A stretch of 64,000 nt of DNA from Filosporella fistucella (taxonomy: Eukaryota > Ascomycota > Leotiomycetes > Helotiales), in the NCBI GenBank assembly GCA_030077755.1, contig JAQJZZ010000015.1, positions 1,488,001-1,552,000 on the forward strand, given 5' to 3'. Both the position numbers and the translations under genes were made by a program. Positions 11,789 through 23,427 of this stretch are shown piece by piece; the stretch's first letter is position 1, and each line of letters begins with the position of its first letter. The notes under the pieces are model-generated. The model was not told the origin of the DNA. It saw only the letters and a program-made list of their open reading frames with translations, and did no database searches.

Positions 11789-12400
11789 GATGGCTTTCAA
11801 AAAGATTTGTCAGTGTTTCAAGGTACTGGAGAAGTCTCAAGACACTAATAATCGAAATTCTCCTCACAGCTTGAAGAGAGTAGGAACAAACTCGTGTGAG
11901 ACATATAATAGAGAAGAAAGTGCTGCACTTGACAGTCGAGATAGCAGGAACCAATAACAATGAATGTGAATCGCAACGCTGTTTGCTTGCTTGCTCAGGC
12001 AAGCCAGAAGGTGCAGAGTCGCAGGTGACAGGATTTGGATCTCAATACGAACTTCTCCTACTGATCAATGTTTTTGAGTGACGAAATTCAAATATAAACA
12101 AATATCGAACATCAAAAACAAAAACTCTTGCCGTCGTGGAAAATCAAGTTACAAAATTGAGTCCAGTAGTTATAATAGAGGAGATATGAGGTATAGCAGT
12201 GGGAGATGAAGTTTGACTTGGTATTGCAGCAAGTTCACAGCCTGTCGTTCTGGCTCGCGTCGGCACGGGATTCGATCGCGTTGTCCAGTGATGTACCGTA
12301 AACTGACAGCTCACCTCAGTGTGAATTTATCTAAGTTCACACGATGATTGCATCGCAACGCCCTGCGGTACACAGATGTTATGATAATTAGCTACAAGCA
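11789..12400. other. Gap between the decayed gene and ARV1
   Basis: About 610 bp, divergent 5' region for both neighbours. No coding signal, repeat or RNA gene was seen. Confidence 0.5.
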
Positions 12401-13367
12401 ATGCCGATCTGCATAGAGTGTCGATTTCCAGTCAAAACGCTATACACCGAATATCAAGGCGCGGATGACAAGTCCAGCGGCCAGGGAGTGCGATTGACGG
12501 TATGCAAGAACTGTGGGAGGTTCTGCGATAAATATGTCGAGCACGATTTTGTGGTTTTATTCATTGATTTGGTTTTGATCAAGCCGCAAGTATGCAATCT
12601 GCCATGTTGACTCCGGACAGTTCTGACTGAATAGGTTTACCGGCACTTACTTCATAATACCTTGATGCGAGAGAATGATCAATTCGATGTTAGCTTCGCC
12701 CTCACTCTGACCGCACTATATACTAACTATCTCATAGCCATCTATACTCCGTCTTGGTATTCTGCTACTACTCTTCGATGTCTATCTCACCTGGGCTCGC
12801 ATCGAAAAGCAGACGTCCTCTCACCCTCCTGGGAACGATCAGAATGACAGCAACTTTCTTCGTCTAGCGCAACAACCTATTGTATTCCAATACATATTCT
12901 TCCTCATACTCTGCGCTTTATCCACACTCGCCTTTCACCTCTCAATTCGATTCCTCACATCCTCCAAGTTTTCCCCGCTGGTGTATTTCAAACTTACAGG
13001 TCAATTCAATAAGCCGAATTCTGTTAGCACCGCCCTTCTTGTGTCATCGTCTACGAAACTATTCCCGATTCTAATGGTGATATGGGAATATGATGTACCT
13101 GCTGCAGCAAGGTCACTGGGATGGGCAGTGGTTGCAAACAATGTCGAAGCGTTGAAGATCCTGTTGGATTGTGGGTACGGAACTGCTGCCATTCTGGCCA
13201 CTGTCGGGGCTATCAGCAGATGGTTAGTTGGAAGAGGGATATTATGGCTGGTGGGCTTAGATGGGGTGGATACGGTGGGAGACTCTGGTGTTGCAGCGGA
13301 TGGGAAGGCATTATGGGCCTTGGTCGAGTTAGGGAGGGAATGGGGCGGTAGACTAGGACTTGGGTAA
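12401..13367 (+). CDS. ARV1: ARV1-like ER protein, sterol/lipid homeostasis
   Basis: Exons are 12401..12589, 12635..12688 and 12738..13367, giving 290 residues. Introns of 45 and 49 nt are phase 0; the second contains TACTAAC. The N-terminus is the Arv1 homology domain: CIEC at residues 4-7 and CKNCG about 30 residues later (a zinc ribbon), then KYVEHDFVVLFIDLVLIKPQVYRH, quoted here in pieces (KYVEHDFVV; DLVLIKPQVYRH). Hydrophobic segments follow (LGILLLLFDVYLTW; IFFLILCALSTLAF; further C-terminal ones). Arv1 is an ER membrane protein needed for normal sterol distribution and GPI-anchor precursor handling in yeast. The motif match and length agree with the family. Confidence 0.93.
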
Positions 13368-13875
13368 GGTTCTGCATGACTGAAATATATCTTTGAACCT
13401 TGAATCCTGTGGCATGGACACTCTCGCATTTCTGGTACCACTATCAACCCGTAATCAACCCTCCACTAGTCATTTGTCGAATAATACACCAGATCCTGCA
13501 TCACTCCAAACCACTTTCAATATAATCCAATGCTCGGACCTAAGTTCTCCATTCAGTATCAAATACAGTCCTCTTTTGATAGAGTTCATCCGAAAAGCCG
13601 CAACCTCAACGCCAAAATGTACATCCATGCACCTGTCTAACCACCGTCGCCTCTGCTCTCGCCTTCGTCAATTATCCTTCAGTGCATATTCTCTCAAGCC
13701 GGATCGTCGCGGTACGATGAGTGGATGCCATTGTGCGAGGAAGGTGATAGCTATACGGAGAGGATAAGTATCAAGCAGAAACAAATGTGGAAAGAAACCA
13801 GGAGAAACGCACCCCACATGATGTAGCATGACGCAAAGGACAATATGAGAGAGCTTCTCCAGATTCTATATCGAA
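13368..13875. other. Gap between ARV1 and a small membrane protein gene
   Basis: About 500 bp. An open frame of 124 codons on the plus strand (13393-13767) has no recognisable features and is probably chance. Nothing else is supported. Confidence 0.4.
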
Positions 13876-14088
13876 TTAGCTCTGCGATGAGCTATCGGGA
13901 AGGCCATCATACGTTTGTGTTTCGCCTTTGGGGGACAAGAACCAAGCTGCCACTGCTGCAGCTACAACAATTACGAGGCCGATGATTATGCTCCAGCTAG
14001 AATCGCACCAAGGATTAGCTAACTCATCTGTAATATATGGGTAACAATTGGGGATGGAGAAGGATAGATTCGCATACCCGTTCGCCAT
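13876..14088 (-). CDS. Small single-pass membrane protein, hypothetical
   Basis: A 70-residue frame with a clean ATG at 14088. A polar N-terminal third containing two cysteines (NCYPY, NPWCD) precedes one strongly hydrophobic segment (WSIIIGLVIVVAAAVAAWFL, about residues 32-51) and a short polar, Ser-rich tail. The layout is that of a tail-region single-pass membrane protein. No family is recognised. The composition is protein-like, but the length leaves real doubt. Confidence 0.45.
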   Translation of the reverse strand: MANGYANLSFSIPNCYPYITDELANPWCDSSWSIIIGLVIVVAAAVAAWFLSPKGETQTYDGLPDSSSQS

Positions 14089-14594
14089 GATGTGTGTGAT
14101 TGAAGGGCTGCGTTGGAGATGCTCTCAGATTGCTGATAGCAAGTTGCCTGGTGAGGTTGAGCTTGAAGTGGATGACTAAGCAGGCTCACTTTGCAAGTTC
14201 ACCTCGCCTCAACCTGGCTATTTCGTTCGCGACAGAAATGGAAAGCAAAAGTCAACGATTACTAGCGCCAAATTTATTAAATCGCAGCGGTTTGAGTTCT
14301 CGACACAAGAGACCCTCATGGCTTGCGTATTATGCTGTTTATCTTAGTTATTCTGCAATTTCTCTCTTTGAAGTGCCTCACTATCGATTGAGAGAACATA
14401 CTCACAAGCGAAGGTGCGAAATGCATCACACGATGTCACTGCCTCCATTTTTGTCCGAATCTCCAGAGAGCCACGTTGGTCATCATCGTCAATAGAGATT
14501 GCAACTTACCCTATATACGGCATATCTGTCACTTCGGTTCCACGGGTTTGGCGCATACAATGTCTATATCATCTCTAGTCTTACTCAATTGTTT
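14089..14594. other. Gap downstream of the HIBADH-like gene
   Basis: About 500 bp that includes the 5' side of the small membrane protein gene and the 3' side of the dehydrogenase. One plus-strand frame (14100-14495) lacks motifs and looks fortuitous. Confidence 0.4.
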
Positions 14595-15739
14595 CTAGTT
14601 CTCAAACTTCAATCCTGCCTCTTGCCTTACTGCACCGTAAATCGAAGCAATATCTCCAGACTCTCCTTGGTGGTTTTTCACCATCTCCAGATGGCTATCA
14701 GCTACTTCGACATCCTTCATTCTTGTTCCAGATTCTTTTGCCAAAGCCATGCTATCGACAGATAGTTAGTTCCATCTGATGATGAAAAGTTTTGCCTGCT
14801 CTGAGGTAGACTTACGCATGTCTGGCATCTTTCCTAGCGAGGTCTACTGCAAACAAGGGCTCCTCTCTCTTGTGATAATCACCAGACATCATCCTTGTTG
14901 AGTAAGCTGTATATGGACCTGGGAACATGGTTTCGATGAATTGGTGCAAATTGTCATTTCCTAACCCTGACTTCTCGGCCAGAACATGCCCTTCACTAAG
15001 GACTTCTACCATTGACAGAATGAAGGTATTGCCTATGATCTTCAGGAGAGTTGCCTTTCCGGCGGGCTGCCCAGAGAAATCGATGTATGTTCTTCCAATA
15101 ACTCCTTTGGTAAATGGCTTCACCTTGTCGACGCTTTCCTTTGGGCCAGCAAGCACACATACAAGTTGTCCATTATCTGCCATTGCAGGGGCTCCCTAAA
15201 ATCGAATTCCTTTTGTTAGAAAGTGTAACATCGAATGCATATGAAATCATCCGCTGGTACTTGAGCAGAAACAAGGAACCCTACTCGCTATGGCTGTAGA
15301 CTTACAAAAACTGGACATGCCACGAATTCAGCACGTGCATTGGTGATCTTCTCTGCCAACTCCTCAGTGGTATCTGGATGAACAGTCGAGCAGTCTACAA
15401 ACAGCTTCCCCTTCGCATCTCCTTTCAGTGCTGAATCAATGGTCTCATTTATAGCAGCATCATCCCCAACACAAGTGAAAATGATATCGGATTTAGAGAC
15501 AAGTTCTTCAACTGACGCAGCGACTGTCGACTTGCCAGATGGCAATGATTTGCTCAAATCAGTTGCGCGCTTTTGCGTACGATTGAAAATAATGAGTGGT
15601 TTGTCAAGTTCGCCCTTTTCAACCAGGTTCTTGCACATTCCCTAGACACCAACCAATTTAGTGACAATAAAGTGTTCGAAGATGTACCACTCACCCTCCC
15701 CATGTTACCCAATCCAATCCATGCTACCTGCGGTGCCAT
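14595..15739 (-). CDS. 3-hydroxyisobutyrate dehydrogenase-like (beta-hydroxyacid dehydrogenase) oxidoreductase
   Basis: Exons in coding order are 15739..15695, 15641..15306, 15195..14816 and 14751..14595, giving 305 residues. Exon 1 plus 2 forms the Rossmann motif WIGLGNMGRGM at the N-terminus. Exon 2 contains IIFTCVGDDAAI and FVDCSTVHP; the exon 2/3 join gives CPVFGAPAMADNGQL, the substrate-site segment of the family; LLKIIGNTFIL carries the lysine plus G-N pair. Family members oxidise beta-hydroxyacids with NAD(P), and in valine breakdown the substrate is 3-hydroxyisobutyrate. The short N-terminus lacks an obvious mitochondrial presequence, so a cytosolic role with another hydroxyacid is possible. 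The third intron ends at a TAACTATC/AG region, consistent with splicing. Confidence 0.88.
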
Positions 15740-16633
15740 TTCGAGGTGCAAACGACCCAATTGTCTTGAGATGTTATAAATTATGATGTGAGAATTCTAA
15801 GAAGAAGCCCCGAGCAATAATTGAGAATGGCTATGACGTGGATACGGATATAGAACAATTCCCGAGGCGAGAAGAACTGGTGTCAGGAGGGCTCGGAGCT
15901 TGATGCCGGCAGTCATTACCAATTTGGAGTTACTCTCATCAGAACACACCGAACACCTATTGAACTTTACATGGCCAGAAGATGTTGACAATATTCATGT
16001 GCATAACAATTGCTACCCACTTCTTCTGCTACGTTATTCTCCTATCGTAGCACTGAGCATGTTCTACCTAGCATTGGTGGGGTAATGGTCCTGGTTCCGT
16101 GAAGTATCGGGCTTCATGAACAAGTCAGGTAACCTATGGACTTGACTGGCAGTTTCAGGCGGGTTTTTGGATTGGCTGTCTAACCTACAATTTTAAGGAC
16201 TGTTTCCTCTTGGAAACCAATCGAATATATTTGGGCAAAACCGCTGCGAAGGTTTGGTCTAACTGTTGCTTGAAGATTGGAGCTCTTGTTACCTAGCTTT
16301 GAAGCAAGACGCTCAACCCGAGAAACTCGGGGTCAAGAAGAAAACAATAAAGTTCTGGCACAGGTCCTTCTACGCATGCACGGCATGATAGTGCTACGAT
16401 GTACAAACAAAACACATTGCCAGCAGAGAGTTACAAGGCACGTGAAATTCTCTTATCGATAAGAGCTTCATTAGTCCCGATATTCGGCTTGAGGATCAGC
16501 AAATTCCCGCTGCAAGCAAGCAAAATATCCCCACATCTGATCATGAGTCAATTCAAAATAAATCCCTCCTCAACCATTTTGCTCTAACATTTTGCATGAA
16601 TTTTCAAAAGTGATATCGTGTTCAATATGCACA
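15740..16633. other. Divergent 5' region of the HIBADH-like gene and NAGS
   Basis: About 890 bp between divergent genes with no supportable coding sequence. Contains a TGAGTCA site close to the NAGS start, listed separately. Confidence 0.55.
16544..16550 (+). promoter_or_regulatory. TGAGTCA, Gcn4/CPC1 (cross-pathway control) type site
   Basis: The 7-mer TGAGTCA lies 84 bp before the predicted NAGS start codon. This is the consensus bound by Gcn4-family bZIP factors that switch on amino-acid biosynthesis genes in fungi. Position and gene function agree; binding itself is inferred. Confidence 0.5.
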
Positions 16634-18889
16634 ATGATTTCACAGAATTTAGCCTTGAAAAAGGGCAAACAAGCGGTTGGTCATAATGTGAGTAAGGAAT
16701 GTGGTGAGCGGTGTGCTATTTTAACATTTGGTAGATACAAGCATGGGCAAAGCGCAGAAGGCGCGATAGTATTGTTTTCGATGAAGTGATGCGAAACTAT
16801 GGCACAGAGAGAGGGATTTCAAGTCAATTGAGAGAAGACATTGCGAGAGAGCATGTGAAGGACCTGGAGAATCAGCAGAAGGCGAAGAAAATTGCCAGAG
16901 CCATTGACAAGGTACAATTTTGCCTAGCAACGCGATTGACTCACTAACTTATGTCAGGATTTCTTTTTATCTGTCTTAGGATCGTCTGCCACGAAGAGAG
17001 AGGCTAGATCCTATATACAGCGATTCAAACCTTCCATCGAGTCCGCAACTCGGAAAGAACAGAAGATCAGTCATGCAAATGGAGTCAACCTTGGGGGCTT
17101 TTACGGACCCGCCGCGGTGCAGGAAAGCCCAAAATTCGTGCAGCAGCCCGAAAGGCTAGCAAAAGCCCTGGTGGAACCTCAATTACATGTAGCACTGGTC
17201 AAGGTTAGGGCACCTCAATCTCTAGATGACGAAACACTCGATGGGATTGGAAAGACTTTGTCACAACTCGGCAGGCTTGGACTGATTAGTGTTGTTGTTG
17301 TCGATTGCAATTCAAAGACATGGCCGTCAACCCCAGAGAAATTCAATTCAGATTGGCGCGCATTGGAGGTAGAGCAAGCCAACAGAATCATAACTGCGAT
17401 CGATGCGAATGGGGGTATCGGAGCAAGGTTAGTTGACAATGCCATTGGTGTTTCTGAGAAGCAAGCGAGACCAGGCTTTGTTCCAAGTTCAGCATACATT
17501 GGGCTCCGGAATTTATTGATGACCCCTTTACGAAGGGGCATTATTCCTGTCATTCCGTCTTTTGGATACACGGACATCACGCAGACAGCTGTGCCTGTAG
17601 CCCCCAGCGACATTGTTCTGGCACTTACCAAAGAACTGGCTGGGCTTCCTACTGAGTTAAGCCCAGACGAAAATCCGATTGCCGCCCAGGAGCATCTAAA
17701 AGCTCTTCGAGAGGAAGTCTCCCTCGATAGACTCATTCTCCTGGACCCGCTGGGAGGAATACCAAGCCTTGATCGACCCAACGGATATCATGTTTTCCTG
17801 AATATGGAACAAGAGTTTGAACCAGCTAAGCAAGAGCTCTTACGGGCCAGTCAGATCCTTGGAGTGGAGAATGCAATGCAAATACCGGAGAGCAATGCGT
17901 TTGCTAAATTTGTGGACGTTGAATTTGGTGGCCCTCATTCGACAAGCCGCACCATTTCGATGAATCGGAGTCAGAAATCCAATGAGGAAAGCTGGCAGCA
18001 TCTTCAAAACTTGCAGCTTGTTCGATCAGTGCTCTCGCTGCTTCCACACAGCTCATCGGCGTTATTGACAACCCCAGAGGAAGCAGCAAATTCGGGGAAA
18101 GATGCTCCTTTTCAAGCTGCGAGGGTGGGCACCAGACGACAACGAAATCCATTAATACACAATTTGTTAACAGATAAACCTGTTTTCTCCTCCTCATTAC
18201 CAGTAGGACGTCTAGCAAAACAGATGAGCACAACTGAGCCCATATCGCGTACAGAGAGCATTACACCAACAACATTCGCAAAACACGGAATGTCTGTTTC
18301 CATATTTCCAGATCCTAAAATTTCTCCATGGGCGCCTCCAGTACCTGGAAAACCTCAGTTAACTTTAACGGATTCACAGATTGACCTACCGCGGCTAGTA
18401 CATCTCATCGAGGACTCTTTTGGGCGAAAACTGGATGTCAAAGATTACCTCAATCGTGTCAATGGGCGAATCGCTGGTGTCATTATTGCTGGAGAGTACG
18501 AGGGAGGAGCATTGTTGACCTGGGAAACACCGCCTGGAGTCAAAGATGATGGCTCTCCAGAAAGCAGGGCGCGGATGGTGCCATATTTGGACAAATTTGC
18601 GGTCTTAAGGCGAGCACAAGGTAGCGGTGGCGTTGCGGATTTGATTTTCAAAGCGATGGTAAGGGAATGCTTTCCTAATGGTTGTGTTTGGCGAAGCCGG
18701 ACGAATAATCCGGTCAATAAGTGGTATTTTGAAAGATCTCGAGGTACTTGGAAATTGCCTGGGACTGGATGGGCCATGTTCTGGACAACACCTGATCTGA
18801 GCGTGGACAAACAATTGTTCTTGGATTATGAAGGCGTTTGCAAGGGAATTGAACCGTCATGGGCGGACAACAAGTCGATCCTGGAGTAG
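16634..18889 (+). CDS. ARG2: Mitochondrial N-acetylglutamate synthase (amino-acid N-acetyltransferase)
   Basis: Exons are 16634..16687, 16735..16911 and 16958..18889, giving 720 residues; introns of 47 and 46 nt are phase 0. It makes N-acetylglutamate from glutamate and acetyl-CoA, the first step of arginine/ornithine synthesis, in mitochondria. Landmarks are [16 protein letters not shown] near residue 78, the amino-acid-kinase-like region ([31 protein letters not shown]) and the C-terminal NAT domain ([52 protein letters not shown]). The first 25 residues are basic with no acids, consistent with a presequence, but the two short 5' exons are the least certain part. TGASTCA sites lie 84 bp upstream and inside intron 2. 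Confidence 0.9.
16937..16943 (+). promoter_or_regulatory. Second TGACTCA site, inside NAGS intron 2
   Basis: TGACTCA, the same consensus read on the other strand, sits in the second intron near its acceptor and overlaps the branch-site region. It could be functional or chance; a 7-mer like this is expected several times per 64 kb. Confidence 0.25.
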
Positions 18890-19369
18890 AGGGCAGAACG
18901 CCAAATTTGAGATGGCGAGGTATGCTTATGGGGATACACAAAAGCTCTCAAAGTAGCATCATATTCTGAGACAATGATCAAATAATTTCCATACCATTAC
19001 TTTCCATGAAAGGTGTGATATGTCATTGGTTGGCCTCCCAAAAAGAATTATGAACGTTCTTTGCTAGTGGTAATCTCGTCGCCAAATATCAAGAGAATTT
19101 CCGATAATGGCATATAAAGATGCTACTGGGCGCTCCAATAGGTGCTATAATCTCTACCTACTTGCTCTCATGTATGTAGCCCCTTATCTGCCTGGAATTC
19201 GTCCTCGTAATGCCTATCACGTGAAAACGATGTTGGATTCGTTAGGCGAGATTCAGCCAATCTGGAGATTACCCTTCTCGAGCTCTGCGAAACTGCATCC
19301 TTTCTCCCAGAAACAAACACCCTTTCTTCACTCATTCCATCAGTCGCTGTCACTCTCAAGTCATTCAAT
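18890..19369. other. Gap between NAGS and the BAR gene
   Basis: About 480 bp holding the NAGS 3' end and the promoter/leader of the BAR gene. The open frame at 19107-19577 runs through the BAR gene's first exon out of frame and is not supported. Confidence 0.5.
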
Positions 19370-20656
19370 ATGGACAAAGTATCAGCCTTCGGAAAGAACT
19401 TTACGTAAGTTGCCTCGTCTCCATGGAACTCCAAAGTCAACACAGCTGTTTGTCTGGATTGTCTGGCATGTTTGCCTCGAGACTTATTCGATGCTAACTA
19501 GGGTTTCGCAGGGCTTCTTTCACTCCCTTCGCAGCCCGCACACAACAATATGTCAAAGAGCAGCTTGGACAGGCTGAGGATAAGGTTAGAGACTTCGAGG
19601 TCATACGGCGCAAGGGCGTTCATAACATGATTGCAGACTCAACTTCCTCCAGATTATATCGAGTTGGAGAAACGGGTTGATGCCTTGAAGCAGGTACACC
19701 AGAAGATGCTGCAGGTCACGTATGTGCCATCTTGGATTTTCCCTGTCGTAGCGGACAGTAACTGATTGCCGGTGATTTGCAGCTCTCAATTCTCCCATGA
19801 AGCATACGACTATCCTGCGAACATCAAGGAGAGCTTTGGTGATCTTGGGCGTACCGTTAGTGAGAAGGTTCACCTCCTATCCACTGCTACCTCTCCCGCC
19901 GAAGCCCAAGCAGCTCTCACTGCTCCTCCCTCTGCAAAGCCTCAACCTAAGACATTCAACCATGCTATTGCTCGTGCCAGTTTGGCGAGCAGTCAGCTTC
20001 TTCAACAACAACATTCCGGTACTGGAGAAGATCCTCTTGCCACAGCCCTTGAGAAATATGCCTTGGCTAGCGAGCGAGTTGGTGAAGCAAGACTTGCTCA
20101 AGATTCCCAGATTCAGAGCCGGTTCTTGGCAGGATGGAGCACAACCTTGAATACCAACCTGATGTTTGCAACCCGTGCGAGAAAGAGTGTCGAGAACTCA
20201 AGACTTCTACTTGACGCTGCAAAGGCGAAGGCTAAGAATCCTGGCTGGCACTTACCTGGCCAGGCTGCCAAACCCGCTGATGGACATGATGAGGAGGCTG
20301 CTTCAGAGGAGGCCAGAGTCGAGATTGAACAAGCTGAGGATGAATTTGTTGGCCAAACAGAGGAGGCTGTTGGTGTAATGAAAAACGTGAGTAGTACTGT
20401 CACTTTTTGGTTTAATGGAAAGCTAATCATTACAGGTACTTGATACCCCGGAACCCCTCCGAAACCTCGCAGATTTGATTGCTGCTCAGCTCGAATTTCA
20501 CAAGAAGGCATATGAGATCTTGAGCGAGCTTGCACCAGTCGTTGATGGACTGCAAGTTGAGCAAGAAGTACGTCGTTCCAAGGACTTCTCTGCGTAATCG
20601 TGCTGATGATGCATTTGCAGGCCAGCTACCGCAAGAGCAGAGACGGAACCGCTTAG
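19370..20656 (+). CDS. GVP36: Gvp36-like BAR-domain protein
   Basis: Six exons (19370..19404, 19512..19584, 19637..19719, 19783..20386, 20436..20567, 20621..20656) give 320 residues, all joins in frame. The N-terminus (VSAFGKNFTASFTPFAARTQQYVKEQLGQ) is an amphipathic start, quoted in parts here as FGKNFT and FAARTQQYVKEQLG. The body is helical and Ala/Gln/Glu-rich, with FSHEAYDYP, EKYALASERVGEARLAQD and LIAAQLEFHKKAYEILSEL, the pattern of fungal Gvp36 BAR proteins. These bind curved Golgi and endocytic membranes. The last exon is only 12 codons including the stop (ASYRKSRDGTA). A symbol transfer from yeast is by fold and layout, not by alignment. Confidence 0.85.
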
Positions 20657-21293
20657 ATTGAGGTCTGACTAGGTCCCTAGGAGACACAAGATTCATTTTC
20701 GTCGACTAGGAGTGGTGATTTATTCTGAATTGGGCAGCCCGGCTCAGGTTCGCGTCGATTTCACTTTTTTGGGGCGTTGCTGTTATGACTTCAATCGATG
20801 AGATTCCCCATTTCCTATCTCTATGACTCAGCAGTACTCTTGATATACAATACAGTGAAATCCTGGTCTCTGTAATGGCACTGCTTCCTCTCCACCACCA
20901 TGCTCTCGACCTGATATGCCCTGCACTCAAATACTGTTCACGTGACATTACCTAGTGGTTCCATTCCATTGCACTTACTCCTTAGCTCGGGGGTCATCCT
21001 GCAAAAACTGCGATCAAGCCTTTCGGTTTTCAATCCGCCCCCGCTATTTTGCAGTCATTTTGGCAAATCAAGCAGCGTCTGCATGTTAGCTTGAGTAGAT
21101 CGCCGTAGTACCCAGGATCATATCCATATCGTACCTAGTTTTTGAACATGTATTTGACAGTGATGGTGTGCTTTCCACAATTTTCGCCTTCGGTCCCATT
21201 ATTGGCCTAGTCCTTCCATCCATTTATTTTAATAACTGCCAAGTGCCCGTAACTTTGAACATTATATCTTGCGCCATTTAGAACACAAGAGCG
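20657..21293. other. Gap between the BAR gene and ATG22
   Basis: About 640 bp with no coding signal; promoter and leader of ATG22 expected in the right half. Confidence 0.5.
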
Positions 21294-23244
21294 ATGGCAT
21301 CGGCGCAGCCAGCTCTCGATCTCTCAATGGCCCCAGCGGAGGACCTTACGGTGGCCAAACCTCCGTCATTTGTTGAGGGTGAAGGAGAAGAAGATATGCC
21401 TATCGCACCTGATCAATTCGATCAAAAGTGGGAAACTGATCGCACTGAAATCTGGAGCTATTACGCATATTACATTGGCAACAACGGGTTGACATTGTTC
21501 AACTTTGGGCCGACAGCGTTCCAAAATTTGATGTATCAGGCAAGTGGCAATAGGGGGGTTTTAACGTTTACTGGGAAGTGGGTGATTTTCTTCGTCTGAA
21601 CGTTTACCGCAAGATGGAATATGTGACATTATGGGTATAATTCCAAGGAAATAGCTGACAACTGAGGCAGGGAAAGGAGCATTCAAAGCATTGTACTGCT
21701 ATGCAACGGTATTAGTTTTGCTATACAAATCGTTGTATTTCTGTTTTTTGGAAGTTTTGCTGGTATGTAACAGAACACTGTGCAGGTAGGCATATCAAAC
21801 TCATCCAGGCAGACTTTGGTCATTGGCGTCCTAATATCTTGATCGGGCTGTCATTGGTTGCATGGGGAATTGGATTCGGTTGGCTAGGTGTTCATGACCC
21901 TTCTAAGTGGCATGTTGCTGCAGGAATGTATATTGTTGGCCGTGGGTATTATTCTTGCTAAGTCCCACAAAGAGACACTGATATCAGCAGTGGTTGCATA
22001 CCAGACCACTTTGACGTTCTGGACGGCTGCGTAAGATTTGAATCTCAACCGTATATATTCATGCTGACGGATCAGGTTCCCTGGACTCGCAAGGAACACC
22101 CCCGAGCTTCGGCATAAAGCAGAAGAGTACCAAGCTGGAGAAATCAGCCGCGCCGAGTATGATGTAGCGGATATGCTCCAAAGGTCTGAGTTGTCAAACA
22201 TGGCGTTCTATTTTCAATCACTGGGCGAGATACTAATTTTAGCGGTCATCGTTGGAATCATGTTCGGACTTGAAGTGAATGCTTCCGCTGCGAACAATAA
22301 TTGGGGACTTTCAGTCTTGATAGCTTTTGCCACTGGTGTCTGGTTTCTTCTAGCGATCCCTTGGTTTATGAAGGAGAAACGGAGAGCCGGACAGGAGGTT
22401 TGTATCAATCCCAATTTGGGACTTTGACTAACCAAGTTAGCTCCCACCTGGAATGAACATTATCACCGTTGGTTTCTGGCAACTTTATCGTGCTATACGT
22501 CAGATTTGGCATCTTAAACAATCGTTGATCTACCTTGTCGGATACTTCCTCCTTGGAGATTCTCTCAATACTACAGTCACGGTCATTGGCACCCTACAAA
22601 ATAGTATTGTTGCATACAACACTCTTGAGCTCACTTACCTCCTGATTGTTGGAATTGCAGCCCAAGCAGTTGGAATCTACGCTTTTTGGTGGGCACAAAG
22701 ACGCTACAGATTGTCTACAAAAACTATGTTCAACGTCGTTGCCTTCGCCATCGTCATCTTGGACTGTTGGGGAATGATCGGTATCTGGACCCAGCGCTTC
22801 GGTTTCCACAACACGTGGGAAGTTTGGGTTTACCAGGTTTACTATGGCTTATTTGTCTGCCCTTGGTACTCTTACTCCCAGATTATGATCTCTGAGGTCA
22901 CTCCTCGCGGTAGAGAATTCCTATTCTTCAGCTTATTCAGTATTATCGGAAAAACCAGCAGCTTCATCGGGCCATTTGTCAGTAGTGCTATTATTGACGC
23001 CAGTCTAAGTCATAATGAGTCTACTCCATTTTACTTTCTGGCCGCGGTGAGTGTAGTGAGCTTTTTAGTGCTGGTTATCTTTGTCGATCTCGAGCAGAGC
23101 AGGAGGGAGCAAGCAGCGTTCTTGGAGACCGAAGAAAAGGCAAAGAGAGCACTTGTTGCTGAGGAAATAAGTGAGCAAGAAGAGCCTGGAAGTCAAACGG
23201 AAGCTGATAGGATTAAGCCAGGGTCCGATGATAAAAATATTTGA
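21294..23244 (+). CDS. ATG22: Atg22-like vacuolar amino-acid effluxer (MFS)
   Basis: Exons are 21294..21577, 21671..21762, 21813..21941, 21991..22030, 22076..22397 and 22441..23244, giving 556 residues. Atg22 is a vacuolar permease that exports amino acids released by autophagic breakdown. Family landmarks are TEIWSYYAYYIGNNGLTLFN (residues about 50-70), SIVLLCNGISFAIQIVVFL, FWTAAFPGLARNTPEL across an intron, EYDVADMLQRSELSNMAFY and PRGREFLFFSLFSIIGK. About 12 hydrophobic segments are present. The N-terminus is acidic and cytosolic; the C-terminus is charged (LEQSRREQAAFLETEEKAK). The exon 1 donor was set at AA|gtgggt because it yields FTGKERSIQS, rather than at an upstream GC-type donor. Confidence 0.92.
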
Positions 23245-23427
23245 AGTTTTGGTTGTCTGGTACATCGCTAGCAAATGTACCTAGGTCGTATATATTTTAC
23301 CAATATGGCAATCCTTCAGTTGTGCACAAACATTCACCAATACGTAATTACCCACAAAGTCCGTCTCAGAACTTATTTCAAACCTCTCAATCTATTGTTC
23401 CATTCCTATCAAAAATACCAACCCACA

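Noticed and set aside
16631..16700. Overlapping ATG just before the NAGS start as an arginine attenuator peptide uORF
   Set aside because: The attenuator uORF is known for the carbamoyl-phosphate synthetase small subunit, not for NAGS, and the short peptide here shows no resemblance that I can recognise.
21538..21545. GC-type splice donor (CAG|GCAAGT) in ATG22
   Set aside because: Reading through to AA|gtgggt at 21578 gives FTGKERSIQS, which fits Atg22 and keeps the frame; the GC donor would delete a conserved stretch.
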